Of a stretch of DNA of 64,000 nt, positions 25,001-37,539 are shown piece by piece. The notes under the pieces are model-generated. The model did not search any database and was not told where the DNA came from. It was given only the letters and a program-made list of their open reading frames with translations. The first letter of the stretch is position 1; every line of letters begins with the position of its first letter. The DNA lies in contig CM055816.1 of assembly GCA_029582265.1 (NCBI GenBank), positions 9,425,877-9,489,876 on the forward strand. Direction: 5' to 3'. The DNA is from Zoroaster sp. YZ-2022 (lineage: Eukaryota; Echinodermata; Asteroidea; Forcipulatida; Zoroasteridae). The position numbers were made by a program, and so were the translations under genes.

Positions 25001-27300
25001 TGTAATCATCTTTATTTATAGGTATACACTTTTTTTATTTCCTTAATAATGTTACAGCTATTTCTTTAATTGTAATTAAATAATACCACATAAAAATACA
25101 AAATAAAATCTTCATCTATCCACAAATGCAGGTATTGCTGAACAGCCTCCGAGGAAGTTCCACTAGATGCTGTAGACTGCCTCCACCAATCCAGAGGCTC
25201 TGCAAGAGAGGGTTAAATAAACTAAAGGTGAGGTTGAATAATTTCTTTGCTGTGGATGTTATGCAATTTTAAGGAGAGGACTTTATATTCATTTTCACAC
25301 ATAGCAGTTATTGTGGACACATAAAGATGTCGCTTTGAATGCCCTGTTGTAAAATTCTCCTTCCACGCAAACATAAATTATTTAGTACTTCCTTACCATT
25401 AGTGATATATAAAATGAATCAATCTGAATTACTAGCAATTTGTTTTACTTTTTTTCAGAAAACATTTTATTTCTTTGTATATATTTAACAGATAAAAACG
25501 GTGCAGATCAGCTGAACAAAAAGAAAACCAGGAGACCAGGAGAACCACCATATACTTCTGGTCCATGCACAGAAATGTAGAGAAAGTGTTCAGAGAAGCT
25601 TTTGAGTAATGAGATGCTAGAAATTTTCAAGAACTTTTGGGACCATGAGCTCACCACAGACGTGATTGCCTGCACAACGTGGATGAAGAAAAGAAGAGGT
25701 CCGCCCCGCACCAAAACCCCGAGGGTCGCGTAGAGAACGTACCCAAAGTGGCGGTTCTGATCAACACAAAAAATGTTTTTCTTGCACACGATCGGGTATC
25801 ATGGCGACCAGGTTGTTAAGTCTGCTCTGAAAAATGTCAGGAAGCGATGGGGAAGAAGTCGAAAGATGGCTACAGGCGTGGTCATATGTACCACAGAACA
25901 AATTTGATTTTGAGGGTACCGCCAAACATGTAATAGATCATAATTGAATCCGACCGCAGGTCTCCACATTGGCAAGGGCGGACCATGCTCCCAACAGGAG
26001 GTACCTTCCATCCGACCCCTATCAATATGTTTCAATGCATCAGGTCTTCAATGAAAGTCCCAACAGGCATCTGGCCAAGACCAATGTTCCCTTCCCAATA
26101 CTACTACAAGCAGGACCCAGCTCTATGAATATTTCATTCGTTTTCCCCTGAAAATGACCTGCAAAACATGCCTCATCCACGAACAAGCACATCCACCACC
26201 ATAAGCATCGGCGGATGACCTCCCCATAACTGCAGTACCTGTAACTGCCACGCTTGTTCCCTGGACATGTTGGGAACATTAAAACCAGAGCTGCCCAAGG
26301 CAGCCTCAATGCAGCATAACAGAGTGATGAAGAAACACACCAAGTCCTTGTAATAAATTGTAGAATATGCAGACACGGTATGCCAAAATTACCCACTAAG
26401 GACTATTACTTCAGCCGAAAACTTGTGCTTTTAACGAGATTTCGCTTCACCTGGCAAAAGATGCACCAGCGGTGGCTGTTTCTGTGGCACTTAGGAGAAG
26501 CCGGGAGGAAAGCCTACAATGTTGCCAAGTACATTTGACTTTTCGGTTCAACAGGAGATATCCAGGGAGGTAATCCTCTTTTGCTGATAACTGCAGTGCC
26601 CAAAACAAAAATCTGACGCTGTTTTCAACATTTTTCGCCTGGTTAACAATCCTTCCATTGGCATCACCTGTATATCTCTCGAAGTACTTAGAACCTGGCT
26701 GATACATTCATGGCGCAGATAGTGTACACGGGTTCCATCACCACCAAGTTAAAAAAAGCAAGAAGCGAAGTTTATGATTTCCAAGACTATATCGAGCTCC
26801 TGAAAATAATGCGAAGCAGCTAAAGGGTGTGCAACTATCGATCACAAACAGATGTTTCTTATTTGAACACCAAAGGCCGGAAGAATCAGTACTTTCAAGG
26901 ATAATATCAAGGTCGTGCAGTCAGGCGGGCTCCATACAACAAGTTCTACAAGACATCCCATAATCAGGAGAACTTTTGGAGCTAGATTCTCCTAAAGAAG
27001 GTTTCTGCACTTTAACTGGACAGTGGGAAAAATGGAGAATGGTACATATATCAGTTCCAGTGATGGAGAGACCTAGGGGCATATCTGCTTTGAAGAAAAC
27101 TGACTTGATGACACTTGCCAGCATGATCCCACGCCAAGGCAGCAGCTTTTTTTGAACAACTACTGGCAAATGACCAAATCAGAGGACTTGGAAACTGTTG
27201 AAGACTATTAACAGACTTACAATTTTTCAGCAGTGGCGTCCAGGCCAATTCCCCAGTGTTATTACTTCCTGAATACAATCGAGGCTATGGCAGACCTCGT
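22020..27300 (+). CDS. Putative multi-exon gene of unknown product, damaged or mis-sequenced
   Basis: An ATG at 22,020 opens a 27-codon exon (begins MAAIKLTPQAAQ) ending in a consensus donor (ccaag|gtatgt, 22,101). Further GT-AG exons can be read at 22,823-22,864 (phase 1, joins in frame, KKQLKHDDTELTK), 23,100-23,132, 23,489-23,550, 23,726-23,781, 23,965-24,023, 24,479-24,577 (NLNKDDSLQLSDIDILW), 24,891-24,996 (degraded) and 25,132-25,227. A long terminal region starts at 25,492 (KNGADQLNKKKTRRPGEPP) and reads interruptedly to about 27,300. Exons 4-6 are tandem copies of each other, as are 24.48 and 24.9 kb. Stops and phase breaks appear from the fifth exon on, so it is a pseudogene, a gene damaged by read errors, or partly a transposon-derived exon. 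I recognise no domain. Minus-strand frames over the last exon look like shadows, but I cannot exclude them. Confidence 0.4.
23489..24035 (+). repeat. Three tandem ~238 bp exon+intron units
   Basis: Each unit starts at an acceptor with '(c)taaacaatgat'-like exon sequence, ends the exon at a donor after 'cagcgg', 'cagagg' or 'aaagg', and, in the first two, continues with matching intron sequence (gacattg..tcattcagcagt..ctgcagta.taatgta, gataaatgaagatttagataaagatg). Unit starts lie at 23,489, 23,726 and 23,965. Both exon and intron were therefore duplicated together. Confidence 0.65.
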
Positions 27301-30300
27301 GAAAAGTTAAGGAGAAAAAGAAAATACTTGAATGCTTATGATTGCTACTTTTGACTTTTGGCAGCATCCTTGTTACTTGCAATGGAGCCTTTCAACCAAA
27401 ACAGTGGAATATATGTTTGACACAATCTTTTATTTAGTGTTTTAAAAAAGAAAATAATTATTTTTCAATTTGTTTTATCTAGAAATTAAGTATTCTTAAA
27501 TTTGCTTTAAAAATTGAAGTTTGCCAGAAGCCTGCTTTAAATGTACACGCCTGCTAAAGAAGTGGAGTCCACTAACCAAGCTTGCTTTGGGAATGCACTC
27601 TTATTTCATTTCAAATCAATTCAGCATTTTAAGAAGTTTCATTAGCCTTCTTGAGACACAATGGAAAGGGGGCGAGATTTGGTTTGATTAAATTTGTATA
27701 CAAAAGGGGTTTTTGACCTGAAACCAAATGAAATTTCAAACTGTGTCCACCGTATCTCATGAAAGCTGTCTTCACTATATTCCTGCCTAATTTTTTCAAG
27801 TAATATCGTTAAGCAAAAGTTGCTGTTCATAAATCCTTAAAACAACATGCACAATTCAAACCTCCACACAGTTTATCTTAAGAAAAGAATTGTCTTTTTA
27901 TGGGACTAGCCAGTTGTTTTGACGGTAATTAATTGGTCCAACTTTAAGAAATGTGTAAAAATTTTAACTGGAAAACTTACGATGAGTTACCATTTCTCCC
28001 CCAGCTGTATGATGTGAGTATCAATTTACAAAACGGTTGTAGAAGCATGTCAACAGAGATGAATTATAAGGGGCCAAGTGTGTGAGAATCCTTTGACGTT
28101 GAAGTTTTTATGTTGTTTGTTTACATTGTGATGTTTATTTCACAAAAATTGTACCATCATCATCGACATCCCAGTCAATACCACCGGGGTCACTGTCACA
28201 TCACCCTTATCATCGCTCACCACCACCACCACCACCAACATCCCCATCAACATCCCCATCAATATCCCCCATCACCACCATCGTTCAGCATCTTGTTGAT
28301 TTGTTTTTCAAATTGTATTGTTCATACAAGATGATATGGGTCCGTAATCAGACTATTTCCGTTTTTGTCAGTTTTGAAATATAGTTTGTGGGAATAGTTG
28401 ACCTTTTGTTTACAGATAGGCCCTTATTTTTTGGTCCATAAAAAGGGAAATATGTTGGAAGAGACGGGATATTTTTTCAGATCCTTTGGGTAGCAACACA
28501 ATAGCTACATTGTAAGCTTTCATGCCTCCCATCAATTGCGGCAATCAGTTGCAAGTATTAACCAATAGAAGTTAGAACCCGGATTGTCTCCCTATCTTAT
28601 TTTTGGGATAATTGATGTTTTTCCCAAACAGTTGTGGTCAAAATGTCCATTTTGTATGAGGTTCCTTCGTTGTATTGAGTGTGATTTGTTCCTCCTAATA
28701 AAGAGAGGGCAGATCATTAAATGTTTCATCTGGTTTTTCAAAAAAAGCCAGATGTGACCGGCTCTGGCAAAACCCCAAACTTGGACCCAATTTTCAAAAG
28801 TGACTTCCCAAATTTATTGTGAAACAATGTTACTGGGGTCAAATGTTTCAGGATTTTTCCATCAAAATGTAGAGAAAATGCTCCATATGGTAACATGGAA
28901 AATCTCAAACTGACCCTGGGGTCCCTGGGAGGAGTGAGCCCCGAATGTTTTGAGGCCCTTTTCTGAATGCAACAAATGGTTGTTTTGGAAATATTTCTGA
29001 GAGTATGTTGGTTTTGTTGTATCAGTGGCCAATACATTTGTTTCCCGCTTGTTTCACATCTTTTGTGGTTTACGAACGGATTATAAGTTTGTTGTTTTGT
29101 TTATCTTTTGGTAAATTCTAGAATCAGTTTGGCTATTAGCCAGATGACACTTATGTGTTACGTTGTTTATCTCAGCTAATAAATTCTTTTGTGAGAAATG
29201 TTGACGTATTTCTGTGAAATTTTCATTGTTGGTGTTTCTAAAGCATATCGCAGAGTTTCTCAGTAGATAAATGCTTTTGAACAATATGGGTTGGGTGTGA
29301 TGGGGTTCTGTAGAAACTGGTACATGTATGTTTCCGTAGGTTTTTGGTGTACACTCTTTGTGTCTAGTATGCCACCATGTTTGGATATGATCAGCCTGTT
29401 GTACTGCCTTTATTTCGAGATCGTATAATGTTATGTCACAAATTTCCGGATCACAGTTAAGCTAATTGCACAACTGATTTTATTTCCCAAAATTGGAAAC
29501 AATTTCGTTGAGTATTACTTCCCAGAAATTTGCGGATGTATTTGTTTGGATAAACTATGGATAGTTGCCTTTTGGTCGATGGCATTGCATACACAGTTTT
29601 ATTGCCTCAGTTTATTGCGGATATTTCCAGTATACTAACAACATCAATACTTGTGGATATTAAGACACATTTTGTGGAAAATGTTATACCTTCGAGTTTC
29701 GTCAGTACATTCGTTGTTTTGCGGACATATGCGGACATATGCGCTCAGCAGGGAGTAGAAAATGATCTTCCAACAAAGGGTGTGCTCATAGGTTTTGTGA
29801 ATTTTGGTAGAAAGTACTGTTGGGAATGTTGACATGCCTGGCCACCGGATCGAGATATGCCCGGAGTGTGTTTGTCGAGAGTGTGTTGTTTCGCATTTTG
29901 GTTTGGACATTATGAATTAAAGGATGGTTTTCGTGTAATCTGATCGAACTTTCCGGTGTATTGTTCTGATTCAAGATGTTTGTACAATCCAACCTGTAGG
30001 TAGTCGGAGCGGTTCACTGTAGTGCCTCTCCCTTTATCGTATGACGGATCACGATTTCAGGAAGGTTGTTCCTCAGATATTTGAGGGCCTGATATTCAGG
30101 GTTTTTCATGTTCTTTTCCGAGTTCCCTTGACGATCGTGAGCAAGTTTATTTTGTGTGCTTCCAAATAGTTTCAAAAGGTACCTGTGTAGTTTTGGACTC
30201 AAGTGGATGGTGGTTTGAACAGATGAGTTTTTGGGAAGGTTTGTTATGTATCAGGAATTCAATTCTTATTCGTCAATTCCCCACCTGTTAAAAGAGTTGA

Positions 30301-31440
30301 ACGGGGTTGGTTTAGCAGGAGTTAAACAAAGTTTAAACTTTCACCCAGAGCATTTTTTTTCAATTTGAGATAGTTTTTTGCTTTGGAAAAGGGTTTTTGT
30401 GATGGAATTGTTCACTTTGGGTTTCTACTAGTGTAGTCAGTAGACTATTTGTTCTACTAGTGTAGTCAGTAGACTATTTGTTCTAGTAGTCAGTAGACTA
30501 TTTTTGTATTCTTTATTTTAGTCGAGCGTTCAAGTGAAAATTGTTTCATTTTTCTGTTTTGATTGTGAACGTTTTTTGCTCTTTGCAAATTTTCCCCGTT
30601 ATGCCATAGTTGGTAGATAATTTAGTTATAAATAACATATACTTATATATTTGTATTATATTATTACTAAGATAGTTGCTGTCATGGCACTTGTGTAAGT
30701 GGTCATGATTTGTGTCTTTTATATATGTATTTATATGTATATATTTACAACAAAACAACATGCTTAAAGGTACAGTCTTACCTTTGGTTATTAGTTAACT
30801 TGTTACAAATATAAAAATCCACTATACATGGGCGTTAATCTGTCATCGTCGAATGTAATATTCATTTACAATTATTTTAACTCATGATCAGTGCTTGATA
30901 GCCCTGTTGACTGAAACGATACAAAGTATCTCTAATTATGCCTTAAATGGTGACAAATTGAAATTTTTCAAATGCCTGTAACACCTTAATGTCATATGAA
31001 AGAATTTCAAAGTGTTACCAGAGTTAATAAAAATGTAGAAAAAATGAAGTCTATCAGTTTCGTAATATTTTGACCTTTCCATGCATACAGTATGCACATA
31101 ATTATAAAGCAATATGGCGGCTATTTTAAAAATTCAATATGGCTTATAGGGGGGCATAGGAAAAATGGCATCAACAGTTTTGTATTTGTTGACATATTTA
31201 TAGGAGATCCTGAGAGTTTCAAAGATTAAATTGAAAATGTGTATGGACTCCACAAGCTCACAGACTAAAATTTCATTAAAAAAAGATTTAAGAACTTTTC
31301 TTGCAAACGTGAACACTTATTGTGATGAAATTTTCACGTGTTAGTTTTTAAAATTATTTTTGAATACCAGAGGGTTGAAGTGAAGGTACATTCCCAAATA
31401 CCAATGTTGGGAATCTTTCACTTTGTTACGTTGTGTCGTT
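27301..31440. other. Unassigned AT-rich DNA
   Basis: No supported gene. A CAC/CAT-rich microsatellite lies at 28,155-28,285 (accaccaccaccacc, catccccatcaacatcccc). Three copies of a 29 bp unit (ttctactagtgtagtcag..agactatttg) lie at 30,423-30,506. Otherwise only short random frames. Confidence 0.5.
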
Positions 31441-31442
31441 GT

Positions 31443-31615
31443 TAAACCTTGTCCAAGAAGGGCTATAAATCAGTTGGCTGTGTTATGCAGACCCAGGGCT
31501 ATCATCCATATTAGAAAGCAGATTGGAGACATTTTCTTTTCGAGGTCAAAAACAAAAAAATTAATTTTTTTTCTTCTTTTCTAAATGCCTAATACTTGCT
31601 GGAGAGACGTAATAG
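31443..31615 (+). repeat. Orphan, diverged monomer of the 297 bp satellite
   Basis: Shares with the array at 39.5-44.2 kb, in order: 'aaccttgtccaa', 'ggctgt..atgcagac', 'gattggagacattttcttttcgaggt', and 'cctaatacttgctggagagacgtaa.aga'. It is a single partial unit about 8 kb from the array, on the plus strand. Confidence 0.7.
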
Positions 31616-31945
31616 ATGGTGGGTTTCCCCAATTTTAGTACTTTGAATCAATTTTTTTTTATGCCTAAAACTTGCTGGGTTAACATTTTGTTAACTTCCC
31701 GCAGAGTCTAACTGATTCATTTACCCTTATGTGGATTCATTTTCCCAGATGGTGAGAGTTAATCTACACAGCCACCATCAGCCATGGACCCACCAGCTTA
31801 ATTCCATTCACCCCCAGCAGCAATTACTCAAGTCATGCTCATAGCAAACACAGAAGGTAGGTAATATTTGAGAAATGCTTGAGCAGTGTAGAGTAGTGTT
31901 TTAAAGGAAGGTACAGCATTGGTAAACATCAGGTTATCAAATCAA

Positions 31946-32082
31946 CCCCTCCCACCATAGCTGAACTTTGTGGCAAGTAGTTATAGTGATGAAAACCATT
32001 CAACTGACTGTGTTGACTGTGCACACTGGGGCATCTTTGATTATTTCACTGTCATTTTACCACCCTGATAAGGGTGATAAGG
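31946..32082 (+). mobile_element. Partial GTCAAAA-family MITE
   Basis: TCAA followed by CCCCTCCCACCATAG, then 'ctgaactttg.ggcaagtag', 'caactgactgtgttgactgtgcacac' (in parts) and 'cactgtcatttt'. It aligns with the left half of the element at 55,449; the right half is missing or too diverged to see. Confidence 0.5.
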
Positions 32083-32929
32083 TTATATTACCGTTGCTGC
32101 TGCATAAATGAGACAAGTAATTTTTTCAGTCAAAAGTATTCATCTTTAAACCAGAAATTATCCCCTATTCCATGCCCTGTTGAAAGTCTGTTCTGATCGT
32201 GACGATACTGTCCATTGGTATGAATCCAAAACTGCTTTGAGATAAAAACTCATTTGGAATTTTTGCTTTGATCCACAGGAGAAAGTCTGACCCAAATGCA
32301 AGATCTAGTATACAATCAACGATCAAGCGATTACTGATGTTGGCGAGGTAGATATAAATTCACTGTTTAACAGTTATCGCCATATCTGTGTAAAATCTGT
32401 TAAATATATAAGAAATATCACTCCCCATAACACGCTGCAATATTACACTATTATTGTATAATTTGCATTAAAATAGAATAAAATGCTCTGTCAAATATTG
32501 ATTTATACTTGACAAAGTTGAAGGTTGAATTTTTTTTATTCCCTTTAAAGTTATGACTTGAAAACATACGAAAATATTTATGGTTATATGCAGGGTACAG
32601 CATTGGGAAATGTTGGCAAAACTAAGCTTCCCATAATTATTTGCTTACTTTTGAAACAAGATATACAATAACCAATCAATAATGAGTTTCAGCTCATCGT
32701 AGAATCTGCTGAAAAGTGTGAAAGATTCGCTACTTTGACAGAATACACTTGGCAGAAAAGTTTCAATCTGCAAAAATTTATGTAATTTTGCATACATTTT
32801 CCTCTGTAATGAGAATAATTTGTCAGGTTTGATTGTCACCTTTTACCAACTTCAATCGAGTTAGAAGCCAGATAATTAAGTGGTTATCTTCAACCAGGTA
32901 ATTTTCAGTGTAATATGTAAGTAAGACTT

Positions 32930-33135
32930 GTAAATGTGGGTAAGACTTGTAACTTTGCATTGGTGAAAAGGGTTAGATAAGGTTGTTTACGGTCAGTATT
33001 CTCCTGATCGTCTTCAGGAGAATCAGAGCATACTGATCGTTTCATTGAGTTGTAACCAGTTGGTTCTTTTCAGAACTATTTACTACTCAAAAGAGAATAC
33101 CCACATGGTGTCACCGCAAACACTCTTTACTTATT
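32930..33135 (-). repeat. 'gacgtttcgatcag' repeat family, reverse copy
   Basis: On the minus strand: 'gcggtgacaccatgtggg', 'ttgagtagtaaatagttctgaaaagaacc' (in parts) and 'gatcagtatgctctgattctcctg'. An extra inverted piece (gatcgtcttcaggagaatcag) makes the end palindromic. Noncoding. Confidence 0.55.
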
Positions 33136-33790
33136 ATTTAAATGATCATGGATCTCAATTAGCCAAACCCAAAAATCCTGTAGTTAACCAGTCGATTTAT
33201 TGAGTAGCTTGCATGTGCGTAAAATACAAATTAAGCCCTATAAGCTTATTAAACATACTTCTTTGGCTTTGTCAGACATTTTTCATTGGGGAGTCGGGCT
33301 CAAACACTAATTTGGGGCTATTTGTTTTCAAGGGAAAAATTGGAATTTTCTTACACAAAAGGTTATTTGTTTTGGGAATTAATAACAGTTAGGAACATAT
33401 GTATGGTTTATTTCAACCTTTTCCGAATAATAAAAATTTGGCGAATGTGGAATGGAAAAAGGGCAACACATGTGACCAACATGAACACGCCCCTATTCTG
33501 CAAAGCCAAGGATTTTAACCGATGGGTTGTTGCTAAAACATACTCGCCCCATGAAACCTCTCGTGGCAGCAGATGCTGTCGGAAAAACTGAAAATACTGA
33601 AAAAACTGGAAAAAGAAAATACATTTACTTGCCATAAAAAGGATACCACCAAACTCCATGCATAGTATGTGATATTTTTTATCGTTAACTTGTTTAAAAA
33701 TTATGCTTAGCAATAAGATTGCTGAGCAAAATTTTAATTCGTAATTTTTCTTTTGATAATTTGTTTATTCAGCTTTTAACCCCAACCTCC

Positions 33791-34046
33791 GCCAGACGCA
33801 GCAGAGTGCATCAGCTGGAAAAAGTCCGATGCACTTTGATGATCTCAGTTGTCAACACCAGTGCCTAAGCAGCCAAGCCTGTTTCTATTGAGATTGGTCC
33901 CATTAAACAATGCCAGAGTTGTATTCTGCTGCGTTTGGTGACCACAGACTCTGAGGCAGTTCGGCCTTGAGATTTGTTAACAGATGGACTCAAGGCACTT
34001 CTGAAGCTAAGCTACTTTGATAACGATGCACTCTGTTGCGTCTGGC
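33791..34046. mobile_element. MITE with 22 bp terminal inverted repeats
   Basis: GCCAGACGCAGCAGAGTGCA at 33,791 is mirrored by TGCACTCTGTTGCGTCTGGC ending at 34,046, with one mismatch over 22 bp. A second short inverted match (actttgat / gatg..) lies inside. The interior of about 210 bp is noncoding. Flanking aaccc/gggtt blocks may extend the arms. The superfamily is not assigned. Confidence 0.65.
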
Positions 34047-34214
34047 AGGGTTTCTAGCCAAATAAATTGGAGGGTTAGGGTTTAAATCCTGATATATGTT
34101 ACTTTAAAACTTAGTAAGCTTCACATTTAAATAAAATAGTTTCCCTTTTAGATTTTAACAACTTATTTTTAACCCCTTGTTTGACGAGGACTTCTAATAA
34201 GGGCACCAGCTCAA

Positions 34215-34380
34215 TTAGAAGGTAATAAGCATGTAAAGTTACAAGACCAATTGCGGTGACACCATGAAATTCTCTATTGAGTAGTAATTAGTTCTGGAAA
34301 AGAACTGGAGGTTATATCTCGACGTTTCGATTCAGTATGCTCTGGATCGTCCCTAGGGAAGAACGGGGAAGCATCTATAT
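34215..34380 (+). repeat. 'gacgtttcgatcag' repeat family, forward copy
   Basis: 'agaccaattgcggtgacacc', 'tgagtagtaattagttctgg', 'aagaactggaggtta' and 'tcgacgtttcgattcagtatgctctgg' (in parts) match the 16.46 kb copy. Confidence 0.6.
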
Positions 34381-35694
34381 GGAGTTAATTAATACCAAAA
34401 CATTATGTTCAATTAAATGTAAAAATTTATGTTTGTATTATTGATCATATTGAAACTCTAAAACTGTACCATTAATGAACAGCTTATGATGAGGGGGCAT
34501 TTGTTTTGATGATTTTTGTAATATATTCAGTATGCTATAACAACATAATAATAAACATATGGTGAATTCAACATGATTTTAGTTCTATTTTGTTTTGGCA
34601 TTTGAACCATGAATCACTTCATCACCATCACCACTGTTGTGAACAATTTTTTGTGACCCTTGTTCAAAACAGCACTCTGGCAATTATTTTTTTTTAAAGA
34701 GGCTAATTTCAGATGGAATGGTCAAACATTTTTGGGTTTGCTGGGAATCAAAAGTATCCCAAAATTTAAATTGTTTGAGTAAAAGAAGTGATGATGCCAT
34801 TATGATTATGATACAGAATGTTTTCTTGTTGTAGCCACTGCACAGAGAGCCTAGTCTAGACACCAAACAACATTGTTTATACTCACTGTGGAGCAGGTCA
34901 AGCACCAGCTTCATGTTTGACATGAGCCACTATGACCCTCATAGAATTTGTATACAGAACCAAGATGCACACATTTGATAAAGTATTTTTTGGTCATTTT
35001 GTTGAAACCTGGGAAACCTTTCATCACCCTGTTCTCCCTTGAAAAACCTAAGTGAATGACCTGCTTATTACCCATATCCAAGACTGTACATACTTTGATT
35101 TGCAGAGTGAAGTTTTTCTTTTGTTTCCCTTTTACTGCATTAACCTCCCTATAGGTTTAACACTCAAAGAACACCTGCAATTTTGTCTCTTCTTAACTCA
35201 TTGACTTTGTGTAGTGTACTCAAAGGAGGTCAAACCAAACCAAGTACAGTGTGTTACACAACACTCTGTGTGACTCTGTGGTTTGACCACAGAGCTACAA
35301 CCCTATGGTTTGACCTATTGGCACGCAACTGCAATAAAACTCAAGTGAGTGGTTCAGGGTGCTGTGCTGACTGGGCCAAGGGGTTTAAACTATTAAGAAT
35401 TACTTAATTTCTCTTTTTCTACGAAGCAGTGTTAGTTATTTTGAGACAACTTTTAACATTTATTTCTGTTGGGTGTTTAAAAAATTTAAACCATATCTTA
35501 ATCAAGATCATTCTCAAATGGTATAACATTATCAAAATCAACTGTAATAAAATGTGGGCAATTCATGTGCAATCACAGTTATCTTTTTGACATCTTTTCT
35601 GAATGTTTATTTTCAGTTTCTCACTACCTTAGAAAGAAATGCGTGTACAATAAACTGTCAAAACAGAACCTTTCATAAAATTGCACACACCTTA

Positions 35695-36090
35695 ATTCAC
35701 CCTGAATCCATCAAAATCCATCCTGTATTGGAAGATTATGGATTCAGGATACCTCCACATTGAGCATGTATGGATTTTTGATGGATTCAGGATTTCAACA
35801 GCTTTAACTGTTGGTCATGTTGGGTTGATGGATTATAAAGTTACATGTACTGTATATGTTAGATTTTGATGGATTCTATGCAGCAAAATACACTATACAA
35901 ATTTTCATAGGAAAGAGGAAAGATTTGAATTAAGCTAAAAATCCACCTCAAAAAATTTAGTGGTGGATTTTAAGTGATTCAGGATATGTCCAATATCTAC
36001 ACTTTGGCGGATTCTGATGGATTCAGGACACCAGCATTTTGTGTGTGACAAAATTGGTGGATTTTTGGTGGATTCAGGATACTTTAGTAA
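35695..36090. repeat. Cluster of GGATTxxTGATGGATTCAGGA motifs
   Basis: At least six copies of a 'ggatt..gatggattcagga' core occur at about 35,735, 35,770, 35,865, 35,965, 36,008 and 36,058, plus an inverted copy (cctgaatccatcaaaatcca) at 35,700. Spacing is irregular, so this is not a simple tandem array. Noncoding. Confidence 0.5.
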
Positions 36091-37539
36091 AATACCCAAG
36101 GGGGTTTAATACATGAACGACACAATATTCTGTAACTCCCAACGTTTATTTATTTCCTTGTTTCATTTTAAAACGAAATGTACAACATTGGTATTTGGAA
36201 ATATATGTGTTTATCTAACCTCCTGCCTGAAATCATACAACTAACTTGTGAAACTTTCGTCCCACCAGGTCCCCATGTTTTTCAGAAAGAAAAAAAGAAA
36301 AAAGAAAAAAACAAAACGTCAATTGTGTTTTTCTCTAAGATAAACACACTAGACAATACTTTTCAGGGTGCTTGACAGAACCATACTACATCAAGCAAAT
36401 CTTTTAAATAATTCATCCATTTTAAATTTGATAATTACCAATGCTGTACCCTTCCCCTTTTAAACCCCCTGAAGACTACATATCGTTTAAAAAAAGAATA
36501 TAATTTGTGTACATCTATTAAGATCAAGTACTGGTTTAATAAACCAACTTGTGAAATATTCCAGTTATGTGGGCGAAATATTAAGAAGATGCTCAAGCAG
36601 GTGTTGATAATCGACCCACTTTCCATGTTAGAAAGGTAATGCTAATTGAACCAAATACACATCTATTTATCTGAACTGGTAAAATATTGTAAAGTATTTT
36701 ATTTGGACCCCTAGGTCTTGCATTCACAAAAGCCTCATCAGTAAAACAAAATGTCTTTCGCCTTAATTTTGAAAATTGTTCTGTCGCCTTTGTAACACAA
36801 AATCATCTTCAGTATTGGCCAAAAATTATGTCAATCACACTAGCGCTGTTGTATAAGCAAAAGTAAGCTGTCGTAAAAGTAAACATAAGATTGGTCATCT
36901 CTAATTATAGCCCCATCTTCTTGGCCTATATGATACTGTAACTATGTCGGTCAGGTGTTTGCTTTTTATACAGATGGCATGACCGGAGATTTCCAGCAAG
37001 GATAAGGGTAAGGACTACACAAACTCCGATAATGTATTCCATTGAATGGTATTTGATACAAATTCATCAAGTCAGTTTTTGGAGAAAATGTCGAACCCAA
37101 CTGCCACTTGTGCAGTGCCTAACATATGACAAAATGGTCTTACATCTCACTGATGTTTCATACATCATTGTTCAAAAATTTTCTTGGTTCTAAAGAATTT
37201 TTTGGAGAATTACTAACGAGGGGTTTTTAAAACTGTGAAAGTCTCCTAATTCCAACTTTGACAATAGACCAGAAATTTAACACCTTCCTCCGACAGTCGT
37301 CGCCGGGTTATTTATTATTGTTGTTGTTGTTGGTTGTTGTTGTTGTTATTAAAGCGTAGTGGCACACATAATCAAGAAGGTGTCAAGGGGGTTTCAGAAC
37401 CCGGATGACTCAATCACAATTTTATAATGAAAAATTTAACTAATTTAAATGATTAATTTTAAACCCAAATTTTGGCCCTTATTAAATTATCTGCTAATTT
37501 ATGTAATTGATATTTTTTAATTACTGTTTCAGATAAACT

